The position numbers were made by a program, and so were the translations under genes. The notes under the pieces were generated by a model. It was not told the DNA's origin and did not search any database. It worked only from the letters and a program-made list of their open reading frames with translations. Positions 9,578-21,285 of a DNA stretch of 64,000 nucleotides are shown piece after piece. Origin of the DNA: Limnoperna fortunei. Taxonomy: Eukaryota; Mollusca; Bivalvia; Mytilida; Modiolidae. Location: positions 49,277,346-49,341,345 of the forward strand of contig OX104125.1 of assembly GCA_944474755.1 (NCBI GenBank). The letters run 5' to 3'. Numbering within the stretch: position 1 is the stretch's first letter; every line of letters starts with the position of its first letter.

Positions 9578-11562
9578 TAGTGATCTCTGCTTTACACGTT
9601 AGCGAGCATGCTGCTCTCTCCAATATACTCAGTGTATTGTTTATGTCAATTATGGATTCGTTGTATGCATCTTAGTAGTTCCTTGTCAGCAAAATAATAA
9701 CAAACCAAATAAAATATTGCTTCTTTGTTTAATTAAAGTGTTTGCATTGCATTTTTAGATAGTAATTTGTAAACAATCGACAACATGTGTCGGACATTCT
9801 TATCCGTCTAATATTTTTTATTAACATTGTTACACGATGTAAACAATTAAAAAGGTCACAATATATAAGAAAAAATTAATATAATTTAAGTTATTTTAAA
9901 GTAAAGAACCGTATTACTATAAATGTTCATTGAACATGTCTTCTTTTCGTTACATTAGTAAAGTACAAAATGCAACATCGATGTTTTTCACTCCAATTTT
10001 ACCACATTTGTACCAAGTAAAATGTGTGCGAGTTTACAAACTCGAGACCGTAAGTCTAATTTACTTGCCTTTTCAACTTAGGAATTGAAGGACGGTATCG
10101 TTATTTTATCCTGCAATCACTGATGTACAATAAAGGTAGACGAATATATTTTTGATTTGTTTACATCTACGAGTTGAATCATCTTGTGTCCTAACTTCCA
10201 ATAATAATTAGTATTCTGACTGATTTACGACATGTTGTCGAATAAGATATTTGCCTGAAATCTAATAGGAGTGTTCTTTCTTATGTCTGTCAATAGTATA
10301 AATTTATTTTAGAAATGCAAGATAAAAACAGTATTCGTAGATTGTCAGTAAAAATAAAGTTATTTGTACTTTCTACGAAACAGGTGTACAATGTACAAAT
10401 ATTGTATATGTGCTCGATGCACAATACGATTTGAATGTGTGACATAAGTATCTATAAATCCCAACATGTCGAGCATAACTTGTCTACATTGTTTATACCT
10501 CGCATAAAATGTTCGAATCAAAGTGTTCCCAGATAATATTCTTAGAGTATCTATGAGTATTTCTTTGTGTAGTCATTAATATCTTACCTCATCTTTGGAT
10601 TACTCACTTTCTGTTTGCGTGCTTTTCGTTTTTATTTCGCGTTGTTTATGGTTTTTTTTCCGCATCGGTATTCGTCCCTTGAAATGTTGTTTGGTTGGTT
10701 TCCTTAATATTTTCTGCTGACACATTGATACAAATATAGCTCATATATATTTAAAAGAATTGAGTTTAAAAAGGTTTGTCATAAGTTATGTTTGTTTATG
10801 CAATACAATAAATTATATACTTCTACTGTAAAGCTAGGATATAAACCGAAATGTATGATGTGATAAAGTTGTAAATGTATTGCTCAATGCATAACAATCT
10901 GTATACAAAATGTGATATCAAAAAAGGTGTTTGGTAATGTTGTAATATTAAATTATTAATTTTAATGTTTTGCTTGACAATATTTTTTGGTGTGAGATGC
11001 ATTCGCCCCTATTCATTAGAATAAGGCGCATCTGACATAGTAATAACAAATGTTCGTAGCATTAGTATATTTCTATAAAGCAGGTTTCGTTATAAACGCT
11101 GGATCTGGGACTGGAACATTTCATTAAATAATAATTCACAGTAAAATGGTTCTGTTGGAATCAGAACTTTGACTATCATTTGAAAAATGTGGACCGTTCT
11201 AGAGGTAGAATGTAGTCTTTTGCACCATCTATAATAAACATACCCTTTATAAATGTATAGAATTGCATTTTATCATTCAGGGAGAATTAAACTCTCCAAA
11301 CAAGTTACACACAGCGGTCCTTGTGATAAGGTTTTCTCAATTATGAATGATGTACCTTGCTGAATCAAGGTTCGTTAAGTGGGCGCTCCAACAAAAGTGA
11401 ATTTTCTAAGATAAAGCATATTTAAGATTTAAAGAGGAAGGTATTGAGCTTAATTCTGAATATCAGTACACAAAATATCACTGTCAGAACGAGGAATAAT
11501 CCATGCAAGCACGCTAGGGAATGGATTTTCTGAACTCCGTGAACAAACAAAAACAATAATGG
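9578..11562. other. No gene recognised; one interspersed repeat
   Basis: Apart from the repeat at 10570-10925, I see no feature. Short ORFs have no domain signal and there are no convincing splice-bounded exons. Confidence 0.4.
10570..10925 (+). repeat. Interspersed repeat, inverted partner of 54405-54740
   Basis: Shares ATTACTCACTTTCTGTTTG, CTTACCTC, GTTTATGCAAT(A/T)NAATAAATTATA, ACTGTAAAGCTAGGATA and AATGTATTGCTC(A/G)ATGCA with the reverse complement of 54405-54740. A weaker relative of its first 100 bp is at about 20760-20880. Family unknown. Confidence 0.7.
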
Positions 11563-11972
11563 CGACTTCATATGCAAGTATTGTTCGGAAAAACTTTAAC
11601 GTTACCCATAATAAGCTCTTAAATGATCAAAGTACATACAATTCAAATACAGTTAAACCAATTTTCTAAAAGACCAAGAGATTTTTGGTGCAGTAACGGT
11701 AACAAAATCTATTTGGGTGACAAATGTTGAACTATACAACGCCATAGGGAAAGTAGTAAAGCCCCAATGTATAAAAGGTATTCAGAGAATACGTCAAATG
11801 TGGCGTATGTACATGGCCAACGAAGTAGATCGTATGCAACTACTAACGAGTGGTCTAAACTTACGAGGTATACATGTAATCTTTCATACAGAAAACCCAC
11901 GAAACCCTAATCGAAATGATCCAAACACAATTCGAGTTCGTGTACAAAATGTCCCCCTTTCTGCTGAAGATG

Positions 11973-12000
11973 GACAAATAGAAAGGGACAAATAGAAAGG
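11973..12000 (+). repeat. 14-bp perfect tandem duplication in ORF1
   Basis: GACAAATAGAAAGG occurs twice in direct contact. The 14-bp insertion shifts the reading frame and creates the stop that ends the first ORF1 segment. Confidence 0.9.
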
Positions 12001-12060
12001 GAACTGGTTAGCAGAGGCTGTGAGATAATACACATGTTCAGAGAACAATTAAAGGTTGGT

Positions 12061-12136
12061 GGGAAATTAACTAACTGTGAAACTGGAGACAGGATGTTGG
12101 GAAATTAACTAACTGTGAAACTGGAGACAGGATGTT
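12061..12136 (+). repeat. 38-bp perfect tandem duplication in ORF1
   Basis: Two identical 38-bp copies (12061-12098 and 12099-12136) begin GGGAAATTAACTAACTGTGA. Their identity shows the event is younger than the decay around them, unless it is an assembly artefact. The length is not a multiple of three, so it shifts the frame. Confidence 0.95.
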
Positions 12137-12769
12137 ACCAAAGTTCATGACAATAGGTAGATATAAAGCAAAAATTTTCCATATTGGTCAACCTGTTGAA
12201 TCAAATAGTAAGCAGACAAAGTCTGCAACAAATGTCTAGAGTCAGGGTATTTCTTAAGAAACTGTACAAATGAATGGAAATGTAACGTGTGCATGAAACC
12301 AGGACACAAAATGATTGACTGTTCACAGAGTTTTAGTGAAGAAATGATCAAAATGATTCCATGTAGGAGGAGTATATGACTACCAATGCAATACTTGAGT
12401 CTCAAGTTGTGTTTATTCTATTGCTGATGAAAGTGATGATAGTGATGATAATACTGATGAAACTTATTATAAAGATCTAACTGTAGCAAGCACTAGTGTA
12501 ATGAATAAACCTGGTCATATGTCAAATGAACAGTCAGGCAGACACAAAGACAAGAAGCCATGTGTTATAAAACAAAAGACAGAAACACACAAAACATTAC
12601 TGATGAAACTACCAATCAAATGAAAAAAGGGAAAATAGCACAAAGTAACATTGCTAGATACATGAAAAGTCCAGGTGCACATAGGTAAAACACTAGTCAA
12701 AAAGCTGGGTATACTCCACCTACCGCTCCTAATAGAGAGGAGGGAAAAAAGGCTAAATCAAAATAATAA

Positions 12770-13576
12770 AGTAGCCTGTTGTTATGTTTAAGTAAACAAT
12801 ACATTTTATGTTAATTAAAAAACCCTTTAAAAAAATCATAAAACAGAAATATAAGCTCATTATACGAGTTAAAAATCATTTCAATTTCAATCAATGTTAT
12901 TCAGCGAATAATTTTACTGCAGTATTCATAGACCTATGTTATACATGTGTTATGCAAATGTTGATGATATATATGTGGCCATGTAACAGAGATTATGTGA
13001 ACATTTGGAACACGATTACCAAAATACATGTTGCTATTAAAATAATCATGTTAAAAATAAGTGTTGTTATTGTGGTTGTATAAGTATTTTAATAACGTAA
13101 ATGTAAAACCCTATGATAAACTTGTCATATTCATACACATCTCACGTTTATATACACAGAAATCATGCGTACTTTTTTACTAATTTATGTCACCGTTTTG
13201 GATTTTCCCATGTCTATATTTAGAAATGTGTGTATTTATACAATTAAAGTGCACATGAACTAACTGTTGTGTATACAAAGTATTGCGTGAAAAAAAAACA
13301 ATGCCGCAAATAAATGTTAGTTCATGTTGTTGCTTCACACTGATAAACATATTGTTTGTGATATATTTTATAGATCAGACTTGCTACTATAACATAAATC
13401 CACGTAACTATAATGTGACTAAACTATAAAATATCGTAAATGTAAACAAAAACACTAAGAGATATATGAGGTACATACAATATACGGGTTGGATAGATGG
13501 TACTTGTATTATTATATTAAGCATTCAGTTGTTGAAATTTCTGTGTTCGTCCTAACGAAAGCAAAACTACAAAAAC
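12770..13576 (+). other. Noncoding stretch between LINE ORF1 and a TIR element
   Basis: AT-rich, with no domain in any frame. It contains imperfect inverted words around GTGCACATGAACTAACTGTT (13249) and AATGTTAGTTCATGTTGTTG (13312). If ORF1 (11563) and ORF2 (14822) belong to one element, this would be its inter-ORF spacer. Confidence 0.35.
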
Positions 13577-14706
13577 CCAGAAGGCTCATTCGAGATTCGA
13601 TAATCGAAATTCGAAATTCGAGATTCGAAATTCAAATTTCGAGATTCGAGATTGAAAATTCGAAATTCAATATAGTTATAACCAATCAGATTGCGTGTGA
13701 CGTAATCGTCTACCAATCATAAAAGTTCTTATATAAACGTAGCCACGTGCTATCAAATTCGCGGGTTTTGTGCAATATAATTGTGTTCTTTAAAATTTTT
13801 CTTGGGGGATTTTAATCGTGACTGAGTAGTTTCAGAGGATTTGTGCTGACAAGATAATTAATGGGTATTTTCAGCACATTTTTAAGTTCAAAGGGTCATA
13901 AGCCAGTGGCGGATCCAGAAATTTCAAAAAGGGGGACACTGACTGGCTAAGGGGGGGGGTCCCACTTTGGTCACGCTTCAATGATTTCCTATATATCCAA
14001 CCAAATTTTTCCGTCAAAAGGGAGGCGCCCAGGCCCCCTCTGGATCCACCCCTGATAACCCCCACACACAATTTGAGGACCAAAATGCCCTAGTAATACG
14101 CACAACTGAATATGTTGTATACCAAGTTTTGTAAAACTCCTTACAGTAGTTTCAAAGGAGTAGATCCGACAAGATGATAAATGAGTATTTTCAGCAAATT
14201 TTAAGTTCAAAGGGCCATAACTCACACGAAAATTTGAAGATCAAAATTCCCTGGTAACATACACAACTACATATAATGTACTTCATACACACCAAGTTTT
14301 GTTGAATTCCGTTCTACAGGTACATTCTTGTTTCTTGATTTTGTAAAAATAGCCAATGTAATTGTGAACTGAAATAATTTGATAAAATAACAAAATAAAG
14401 CTTATAACTTTTATTTTTTTAACAAAAACATGGTGAACACAGTCATTCTTTGACATATATGTTGACGGTTAAACCCCCAAATAACTTGATAGCACATGGG
14501 TACGTTTATATACTATTCAGAACTATTCTGATTGGTAGACGATTATGTCACACGCAATCTGATTGGTTATAACTATATTGAATTTCGAATTTCGAATCTC
14601 GAATCTAGAGTTTCGAATTTCGAATCTCGAATCTAGAGTTTCGAATTTCGAATCTAGAGTTTCGAATTTCGAATCTCGAATCTCGATTCTCGAATGAGCC
14701 TTCTGG
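13577..14706. mobile_element. 1.13-kb element with ~190-bp terminal inverted repeats
   Basis: Left end CCAGAAGGCTCATTCGAGA; the right end is its reverse complement at 14688-14706. Each arm has an array of (A)ATTCGA(G/A) words, then TAACCAATCAGATTGCGTG(T) and GTCTACCAATCA, and ends with a GATAGCAC-type word (13762/14490). The interior has two diverged ~200-bp units containing AAGTTCAAAGGGCCATAACT and ACCAAGTTTTGT. There is no transposase, so it is non-autonomous. The target-site duplication is unclear. Confidence 0.8.
13904..14054. mobile_element. Nested ~151-bp MITE, CAGTGGCGGATCCAG ends
   Basis: Begins CAGTGGCGGATCCAG and ends CTGGATCCACCCCTG, a near-perfect terminal inverted repeat of hAT-MITE type. 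It interrupts the first internal unit of the 13577-14706 element. The second unit at about 14205-14240 shows the unbroken sequence (GGGCCATAACTCACACGAAA), so insertion occurred at the CATAA word. Flanks ATAAGC / ATAACC suggest a partial target-site duplication. Confidence 0.75.
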
Positions 14707-14821
14707 TTTCGTATATTTCATAAAATTGCGATTAACTTTATTTGTAATGTTATGGTATGTTATAGTCAAACTGTACAGTTAATATACATATTTCTTTATT
14801 ACTATGTATAATAATAAGAAC

Positions 14822-17210
14822 TATTACATTGTGTTCGCTCAATGTAAACGGTATGCATACAAAAGATAAATGTTTAAGGGTTATAAAATGGATTAAAAGA
14901 CATAGAGGATCAATAATATTTTTACAAGAAACGCATTTAGATGAAGGTTTACGGGAAAAAATTATAATTTATAATTATTTTTTTTTGTAGTCATAGTACT
15001 TCGGCAAGTAGGGAGGGGGAGTTGCAATTTTAATTGAACGATCAATACAATATGATGTCATTAGTAAGTATAATGACAAAGAAGGCAGGCTAGGTATGCT
15101 AAATATACAAATAGATGATATGATATTTTCGTTAGAGTGTTGCCAAACATTATTCATGAAGATCCAAAAAAAAAAGATTAGTGGGTTTAATCTGAGGCAA
15201 ATTCAGGATGTGATGGATTATGCGGAATTATATAAAATAGAAGGGGAAATTGTTGTTGTTGATTTCAGCAACCCTTTTGATATTTTGGAATGGGATTTTA
15301 TGTTTAATACTTTGAAGCATTTTAAATTAAATGCTTCTTTTATTAGATGGGTTGAGACACTTTACAGCAAAATACAAACTTGTGTCATGCATAATGGGTG
15401 GATTTCTGAAGTTTTTCAAAAGTTTAGAGGTATTAGACAAGGGTGTCCTCTATCGGTTCTTTTATTTGTAATTTCTGCTGAAATAATGTCTTTAAAACTT
15501 CGAGGGCATAAAGACATAAAGGGTATACAAATTAAACTAGACGGAAATACACATAGTATAAAAATTTCTCAATTAGAAGACGACACAACTTTATTTTTCA
15601 GTTCTGAAACAGAAATAACTATTGCATTAAATGAAATAGAAATTTTTGGAACTTTCTCTGGTCTTGTTGTTAATAGAAACAAAACTGGAGACATCTGGGT
15701 GGGAAAATGGAAAAACTGTAAAGACAAAATAGGGGGAATTAAATGGACTGAAAATCCAGTAAAAGTTGTGTGCCTATATTTTGGGAATAATAAGGCTCAG
15801 TGTGAGTATTTAAACTGGGATAAGAAAATTGAAAATATGAAAACACTATTTGGGAGATGGAAAAAAGAAATTTGTCAATGTTGGGTAGAATTCTTTATAA
15901 TTAAAGCGTTAATTATTCCGAAGTTTACGTTAATAGCAAGTTCAACAAATGTTCCACAACAGTACCTCAAAGAAATAGAACGACAATGTTTCAACTTCAT
16001 TTGGGATGGTAAGAAAGACAAAATTAAAAGAAAAACAGTGATAGGCGAGTATGAAAAGGGGGGTCTTTAAATTTAGACGCTAGCTGCTACTTCAAGTCCT
16101 TAAAGGCTTCTAGGGTCAGTAGACTGGTTAATGGAGGTCTTGCAAATCGGAAAGTAATTCCAAATATTTATCTAAACAAGTTTGGTAAAAACTGGTTGAT
16201 TTTCCGAATGAATATTGATAATTGTAAATTTCTAGCACATTTCAGAAATATTCCCGATTGTTACAGAACTATTAAAGAGTGCTGGGTAGAAAGTGGGGGT
16301 GGACAAACACTAAAACCTACACATTTTAGAGAATTTAGAAAACAAATTTTATGGGGAAATAAATTCATATTATTGGAAAATAAGACTCTGATTTTTAATA
16401 ATCGGATTGATAGTGATATTTTATATGTGAATGATGTTATTGATGAAAATGTAGTGCTGTCAATAGATTTAATACTTAAAAAGCTTAAACATAAAAGGAA
16501 TTATTTAATAGAATTTTGTAAATTAAGAAAAGCGATGCCTAAAAATTGGAACCTTTGCTTAGCATCTGATCAGTCTAAGAAAACAAAAGTTAATATAAAG
16601 AAATTGTTTTATACTGGTCTTATACACAGACTGACGTCAATACTTTGACAACCAAGACAATATACAATGTGTTAAGATACAATGTACTTGTAGAACCAAT
16701 TGTTAAAGGTGTTAATTATTGGGTCAAATATATCTGTATTGAAAATAATTATAATTTAATTGAAATATATACTTTTATTTTTAATCATTTAGATGAAAAT
16801 AAATTAAACAATATTTAGGTGGAAACTACTTCTATATATAATACCAACAAAATCTGGAAAATTACTGATAACAATATTTGTAATTGTTGTAATGTAGAGG
16901 AAGATTATTATCATTTTTTCATATCTTGAAACTTCCTGACGTGTATAATTTTTAGATAAAATGACAGTGTGTGCTGTTAAAATTTAATTTTGAAGTACAA
17001 ATTACTTTAAAACACTTGGTAATGGGATATAAAATTCATGATAGGATTTATTGGGACTTTAATTATTTTTTAACAATTTTAGCATTTAGCTAAGTATGTA
17101 AATCATACTATGTATCGGAACAGAAAAGAAAAATGTTGATATTTTTAATTATTTACTACAGAATATTCTAAGAGAAAGAAAGAAAATAAAACTTGAAGAG
17201 TAGTTTTTTA
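14822..17210 (+). mobile_element. L1/Tx1-like LINE ORF2 remnant
   Basis: The endonuclease start, RT domain, a C-terminal CCHC-like motif and the 3' end are all present in order. An internal deletion removes the C-terminal half of the endonuclease and the N-terminal RT region (junction about 15130-15160). Sequence resemblance ends around 17210 after TACAAAAATTAG. I see no poly-A tail or clean target duplication. Confidence 0.8.
14828..17190 (+). pseudogene. LINE ORF2: endonuclease fragment plus reverse transcriptase
   Basis: Segments: CSLNVNG...FLQETHLD (14828-14940), the endonuclease N terminus; an internal deletion; then the RT at 15096-16070, with VVVDFSNPFDILEWDF (usual DFxKAFDS altered), FRGIRQGCPLS, HSIKISQLEDDTTLFFSS (the catalytic xADD box reads LEDD) and FSGLVVNRNKT. 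A one-base frame change at about 16070 joins GGL to NLDASCYFKSLKASRVSRLV and the ORF at 16196-16648 (NKFGKNWLIFRMN). Beyond that, CNCCNVEEDYYHFFIS plus a stop at 16867-16929 is a CX2CX8HX4C motif whose last Cys codon has become TGA. RT would copy element RNA at nicked target DNA. It is clearly inactive. Confidence 0.85.
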
Positions 17211-18779
17211 TTACAAAAATTAGAAAAAAACATGTTTTAGAAGATACATATATGTTGTAAAAGTAATTATAAATTTTCTTATTCTTTTGATTGTTGCCCT
17301 GACAATTAAAAGAGATTCACAGGGACACTTAAGTGATGCTTGGACACTTTTAGTATAATTGTAACAAGCACATTGTTGAATACAATTAATAAGACGCAAA
17401 AACGGTTTTCTCAATTATGACCTGCCACCAACCTTGTCCGTTTATGTGTTATAAATAATCTAATGCTTTTTAAATTAATCGAAGTAAAACTTTGATGCCA
17501 CTCAAGTGTTTCTTTATACATGAAATTTTATTCTTTTATAAAACGAAGTCAAGGGTAAATTTAATCCGCTACGAAATCTAATGTTTTGGTAGAAGTCTTC
17601 ATAAAGATTGACATATGTACCAAAGGAACACATTATAACAAACGCGAAGAATAGAATGAAAAAAGTCTACATAAGCTAAAGACATCTACAGATTATATAA
17701 AGGTAAAAACAGTATACAAAACAGTTTTTCTATAATAGTCAATCAATCAATCAATCAATTAGTTTTCAATGATTTGTGTTGTCTGTCGTTGGAGTTGTAA
17801 ATCTTACTTGTTACTCGTTTATACACATATGAGAACTTTTATTACAAGTATATTTACCGTCTTCGTCAAATTCTACTCCACGTTTTACATTGTTGCTGGA
17901 CAGAAAACATAGATAAGATCATTGTATATTTTTTTAGACTTACTTCAACGGAAACAAACACAATATGTCTATAGCAATAGGAATATTCACATTAAACAAA
18001 CGGCATTAATGTGAAACAAATGTTCTTTATCACACGTGATTTTGTCATCATTATTGATTAGGGTTAGTATTAGTTGTACCAGTATAATAAGTACGTGACC
18101 TTTTGAATTTATTTGGTGAGGAGGTGGAACAAACTTTCATAACACTGTCCGGGCAAGTAACTAGTAAAAATATCACATGTAATGTTGATGCACAGTTTTT
18201 GTAATTGTGCTATTAAATGATCTAAGAATATTGAATGCTTTATATTCTAAGGTTTCATTGAATATATTAACACTGCATTTTATTAATTTAGTTTTGAATA
18301 GCTCTTACGTAAACATTATCAGTTACATACGTTATTACCCAAATGTATGGAAATTGTACCACCTGTTGAGCCTAAGACGGAGACGACGGCTGTCCAGAAG
18401 TACTTTCAGGTGACATAATGTCCATACATCTATGTTATAACGCAAGTAACTGATACTGTTAGCCCTGGTTAACAAAGTGTAAAATGCTTAAAATATGTCG
18501 TCAGAAATAAGCTAAATGTGAAACGGAATCACAGTTTTTTATGCAGAAAATGTATATTTTACCAAATCGACGATGGTACCTTTGGTACCAATCTCAGAGT
18601 TAGCAGGTTTAATGAGTTTGTGTTTTGTTTTACATTCTTTTTCTACGTTTGGTATTTTGGCGACTCAAGTTACGTTATTGTAACGCCAACAGACAAATTT
18701 CCATAGTAACTTAAAGACACAATATTCACCTACAGTTAGGTGCATCGCTAACATATAATGCTAGTTAACCTGTAAAGCA
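17211..18779. other. No gene recognised
   Basis: Short ORFs only. A CAAT microsatellite of about five units lies at 17739-17759. Nothing else is supported. Confidence 0.45.
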
Positions 18780-19040
18780 GATATTCTGACTGCTTTAAGT
18801 TAACTGCGAGCAGAGAATTTGACTGGTTTGAGCAGAGATTTTTACAACCCAAGTTACCTTGGCCTGTTCTTTTGATAATTTTTTTATACAATATATTTCT
18901 GTCCATTCTGTTCTTTTGACAATTTTGTCACGTGAAAATTTTTTTTCAACTGGACATCTTTTGTTCTGACAGTTTTGTCACGTGACAAGTTTGTCCACTG
19001 GACATTTTTTTTATTTTGGAAATTTATGTCCGCTTTGTCA
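18780..19040 (+). repeat. Block G (plus copy)
   Basis: Words such as GACTGGTTTGAGCAGAGATT, CTGTTCTTTTGACAATTTTG, GTCACGTGACAAGTTTGTCC and ACTGGACATTTTTT mark this block. The reverse complement matches 4690-4866. It is followed by the linker and array A in the same order as at 3445-4866 read on the opposite strand. Confidence 0.75.
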
Positions 19041-19261
19041 ACATTCTAACCTTGCGACTGATACATTAAACAACTTTTAACGGATCCTTTATTAATGTAT
19101 TTAGAAACATATTTTTTTTAATCTTACGTCTTAGAAGCATGTTATTTATTGCGTTGTTGTTTTCTTTATTTATAAATTAATGTACATGCAGTCCAATAAA
19201 GGGAGACACATCATTGTTATACAAATATCTATCAATCAAGAAATTCTTTGATTTTGTTGCA
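19041..19261 (+). repeat. Linker of the composite repeat (plus copy)
   Basis: Aligns with the reverse complement of about 4370-4520 through AATCTTACGTCT, TAATGTACA, TCCAATAAAG, TATACAAATATCTATCAATC and AAGAAATTCTTTGAT-type words. Confidence 0.65.
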
Positions 19262-20640
19262 TTGCTTAGATTTCAAAATTAAATTTTTATGTAAAATCTC
19301 AGGATTTATTTTATATGAGTAAAATGGCTTTCAGTTGGAAGGCTAAAATCTCAAGCCTGTTTTATATGTTTAATATTGTTTTTAATATTAAATATTGTTT
19401 TAATCGCATTTTCAATGTCTCGGAGTTGATTTTATATGTGGAATATGGTTTTTCTTGCATTGCTAAGATCACTGGCTTAATTTTATATATGACATATGGT
19501 TTTAATTGCATACCTCAGGCCTTCGGAGTGATTGTATATGAGCAATATTGTTTAATTGCTATGTTTAATTCTCTAAATCAATTGTGTACTTGTACTATGC
19601 TTTTTGATTGTATGTTTTAGGTATGAGGAATGATTTAATATGTAAAATATGCTTTAATTCCATCACTAATTTCCACAGAGTGATTTTATAATAAAATATG
19701 AATCTAATTTTATAGCTCAGGTTTCAGGATTGCCACCATTACGGTCACAGGATTGATTTAATATGTAAAATATGGTTTATAATTGCATGGCTAAGGTCTC
19801 CAGAGTGATTTTATATGTGAAATATGGTATTTTATTGAATTGCTTCAGTCTATTTAGTGATTTTGTATGTTAAATATGGTTTTTAATTGCGACGCTAAGG
19901 TCTCCTTCGTGATTTTATATTAAAATGTTGTTTTTGCCTACATTGCTGTAGTCTTATTAGTGATTTTATATGTTTAATATATTTTTAATTGTATTGTCAT
20001 GGTTTCAGAATTTATTTTATATGCAGAATATGGTTAAGGTCTCATTAGTTATTTTGTATGCTAAATATGGTTTTTAATTTGGTTTTTAAAAAGGTCGATG
20101 GATTGATTTTATATGGGAAACATGGTTTTTGATTACATTGCTATAGTCTCTTTTGTGACTTTATATGTTAAGTATAGATTTTAATGTAGATTTTTTAAGT
20201 TTCAGGATTGATTTGAATATAGATTTTTTAAGTGTCAGGATTGATTTTAAATGTGAAATATGGTTTTTAATTATATCACTAAGGTCTGAGTATTGACTTT
20301 ATATGTTAAATGTGGTTTTTAATTGCATCGTTAAGGTCTTTATAGTAATTTTATATGAGAAATATTGTTTTAAACGCATAGCTATAGCCTCGAAAGTAAC
20401 TAGGGTTAGGGTTAGGGTTACCCTAATCCTAACCCTAGTTACTTTTGAGGCTATAGCTATGCGTTTATGTGTAAAATATGGTTTTTAATTGAATTGAAAT
20501 AGAATCAGAATTGATTTTATATGTACAATTGATTTTTTAATTGCATCGAGAAAGTTTTTCGAGTGATTTTATATGAAAAATTAGGTTATTAATTGCATTG
20601 CAAAGGTTTCTGGAGTGGTATTTAATATGGCTTTAATGTA
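19262..20640 (+). repeat. Array A: ~51-bp tandem repeat (plus copy)
   Basis: About 25 diverged monomers of roughly 50-52 bp. The consensus reads GATTTTATATGTGAAATATGG then TTTTTAATTGCATTGCTAAGG, then TCTCNGGAGT. Phase is kept over much of the array (unit starts near 19428, 19479, 19528, 19806, 19858). A fold-back with a telomere-like core interrupts it at 20371-20467. The ORF at 19315-19620 is only the array read through. Confidence 0.85.
20371..20467. repeat. 97-bp fold-back with (TTAGGG)n core
   Basis: Left arm TAAACGCATAGCTATAGCCT, continuing CGAAAGTAAC, then TAGGGTTAGGGTTAGGGTTA. The right arm is its reverse complement to the end (GCGTTTA at 20461-20467) with about two mismatches in 46 positions. 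The outer part of each arm is an array A monomer and the inner part is vertebrate/mollusc-type telomere repeat. It is therefore an inverted duplication of one monomer joined through telomeric sequence. Confidence 0.9.
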
Positions 20641-21285
20641 AATGTCTATGCCCTGTGAGAACTCATTTGATATGAGTGTAAGGTTTTTATTAGGTATTTT
20701 ATGGGTGGTTTACATTAAGTTATGAGATAAAGGATATCAAAATTTGATATACAACTAATATTATTGGGTTCGGGTTACTCTCTTTCTGTGTTTTATGTTT
20801 TTGATTTTTGTGTTGTGTTTGTCTATCCGGATTTGTAACTGTCCCTTGGTTTTTGGCTCTTGTTGTTCGGTCGATTTTCTTTGCTACTTTAATATTATTT
20901 AGCTTGAGATGAAAAGTGAAATGTAAGTATTAATAATAGATATAGTGATACCGACATACATGTACTTTTAAAGACTATTATTAAAAAAATATTACTTATA
21001 TTTTTATACAACTACACAAAAAAGATTGCTCAATACTACTACTTATAATAAGAATATGAATAGGAATAATAATTAAAATATTCATAATAATAATAGTAAG
21101 TTAGGAAAAGCTACAGTCTAAAATTTTCACTATGTGTGGCTTGCTATACATTTACCGAAACGCAGACGGGAAAGAAATTGCGTTATTTAAAATACATGGC
21201 CGTACATTTGGGCAATTAAGTTTTCTGCTGAACGTCTAATTGACAATTTGTAACAAAGTGATTAAATAAAGAATAGATTTTGACT
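20641..21285. other. No gene recognised
   Basis: Holds a weak relative (about 20760-20880) of the 10570 repeat (TTACTCTCTTTCTGTGTTTT, GTCCCTTGG, TTGTTGTTCGGTCGATT) and A/T-rich low-complexity sequence. No coding feature. Confidence 0.4.

Larger units (their letters stand above)
11563..12769 (+). pseudogene. Gag-like LINE ORF1 with CCHC zinc knuckles
   Basis: Starts MATSYASIVRKNF at 11563, then needs a frame change near 11665 to join the 11717-11995 segment (KGIQRIRQMWRMY, LLTSGLNLRG, RVRVQNVPLS). Further frame changes give GREQ-like FREQLKVGGKLTNCETGDR and two zinc knuckles near 12225-12330: CNKCLESGYFLRNC, in which the usual His is Tyr, and an intact CNVCMKPGHKMIDC. An acidic stretch (SDDSDD) and a basic end before TAA TAA at about 12769 complete it. 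Such proteins bind element RNA during retroposition. Two tandem microduplications (11973-12000 and 12061-12136) break the frame. An endonuclease/RT ORF in the same orientation begins at 14822. Confidence 0.7.

Noticed and set aside
12808..13083. 91-codon hydrophobic ORF between LINE ORF1 and the TIR element
   Set aside because: No motif of endonuclease or RT; base composition alone explains the Ile/Val/Lys-rich product.
19262..20640. CRISPR-like regularly spaced repeats (also 62460-63250)
   Set aside because: Monomers are head-to-tail and diverged throughout, without constant repeat plus unique spacer; the DNA is eukaryotic.
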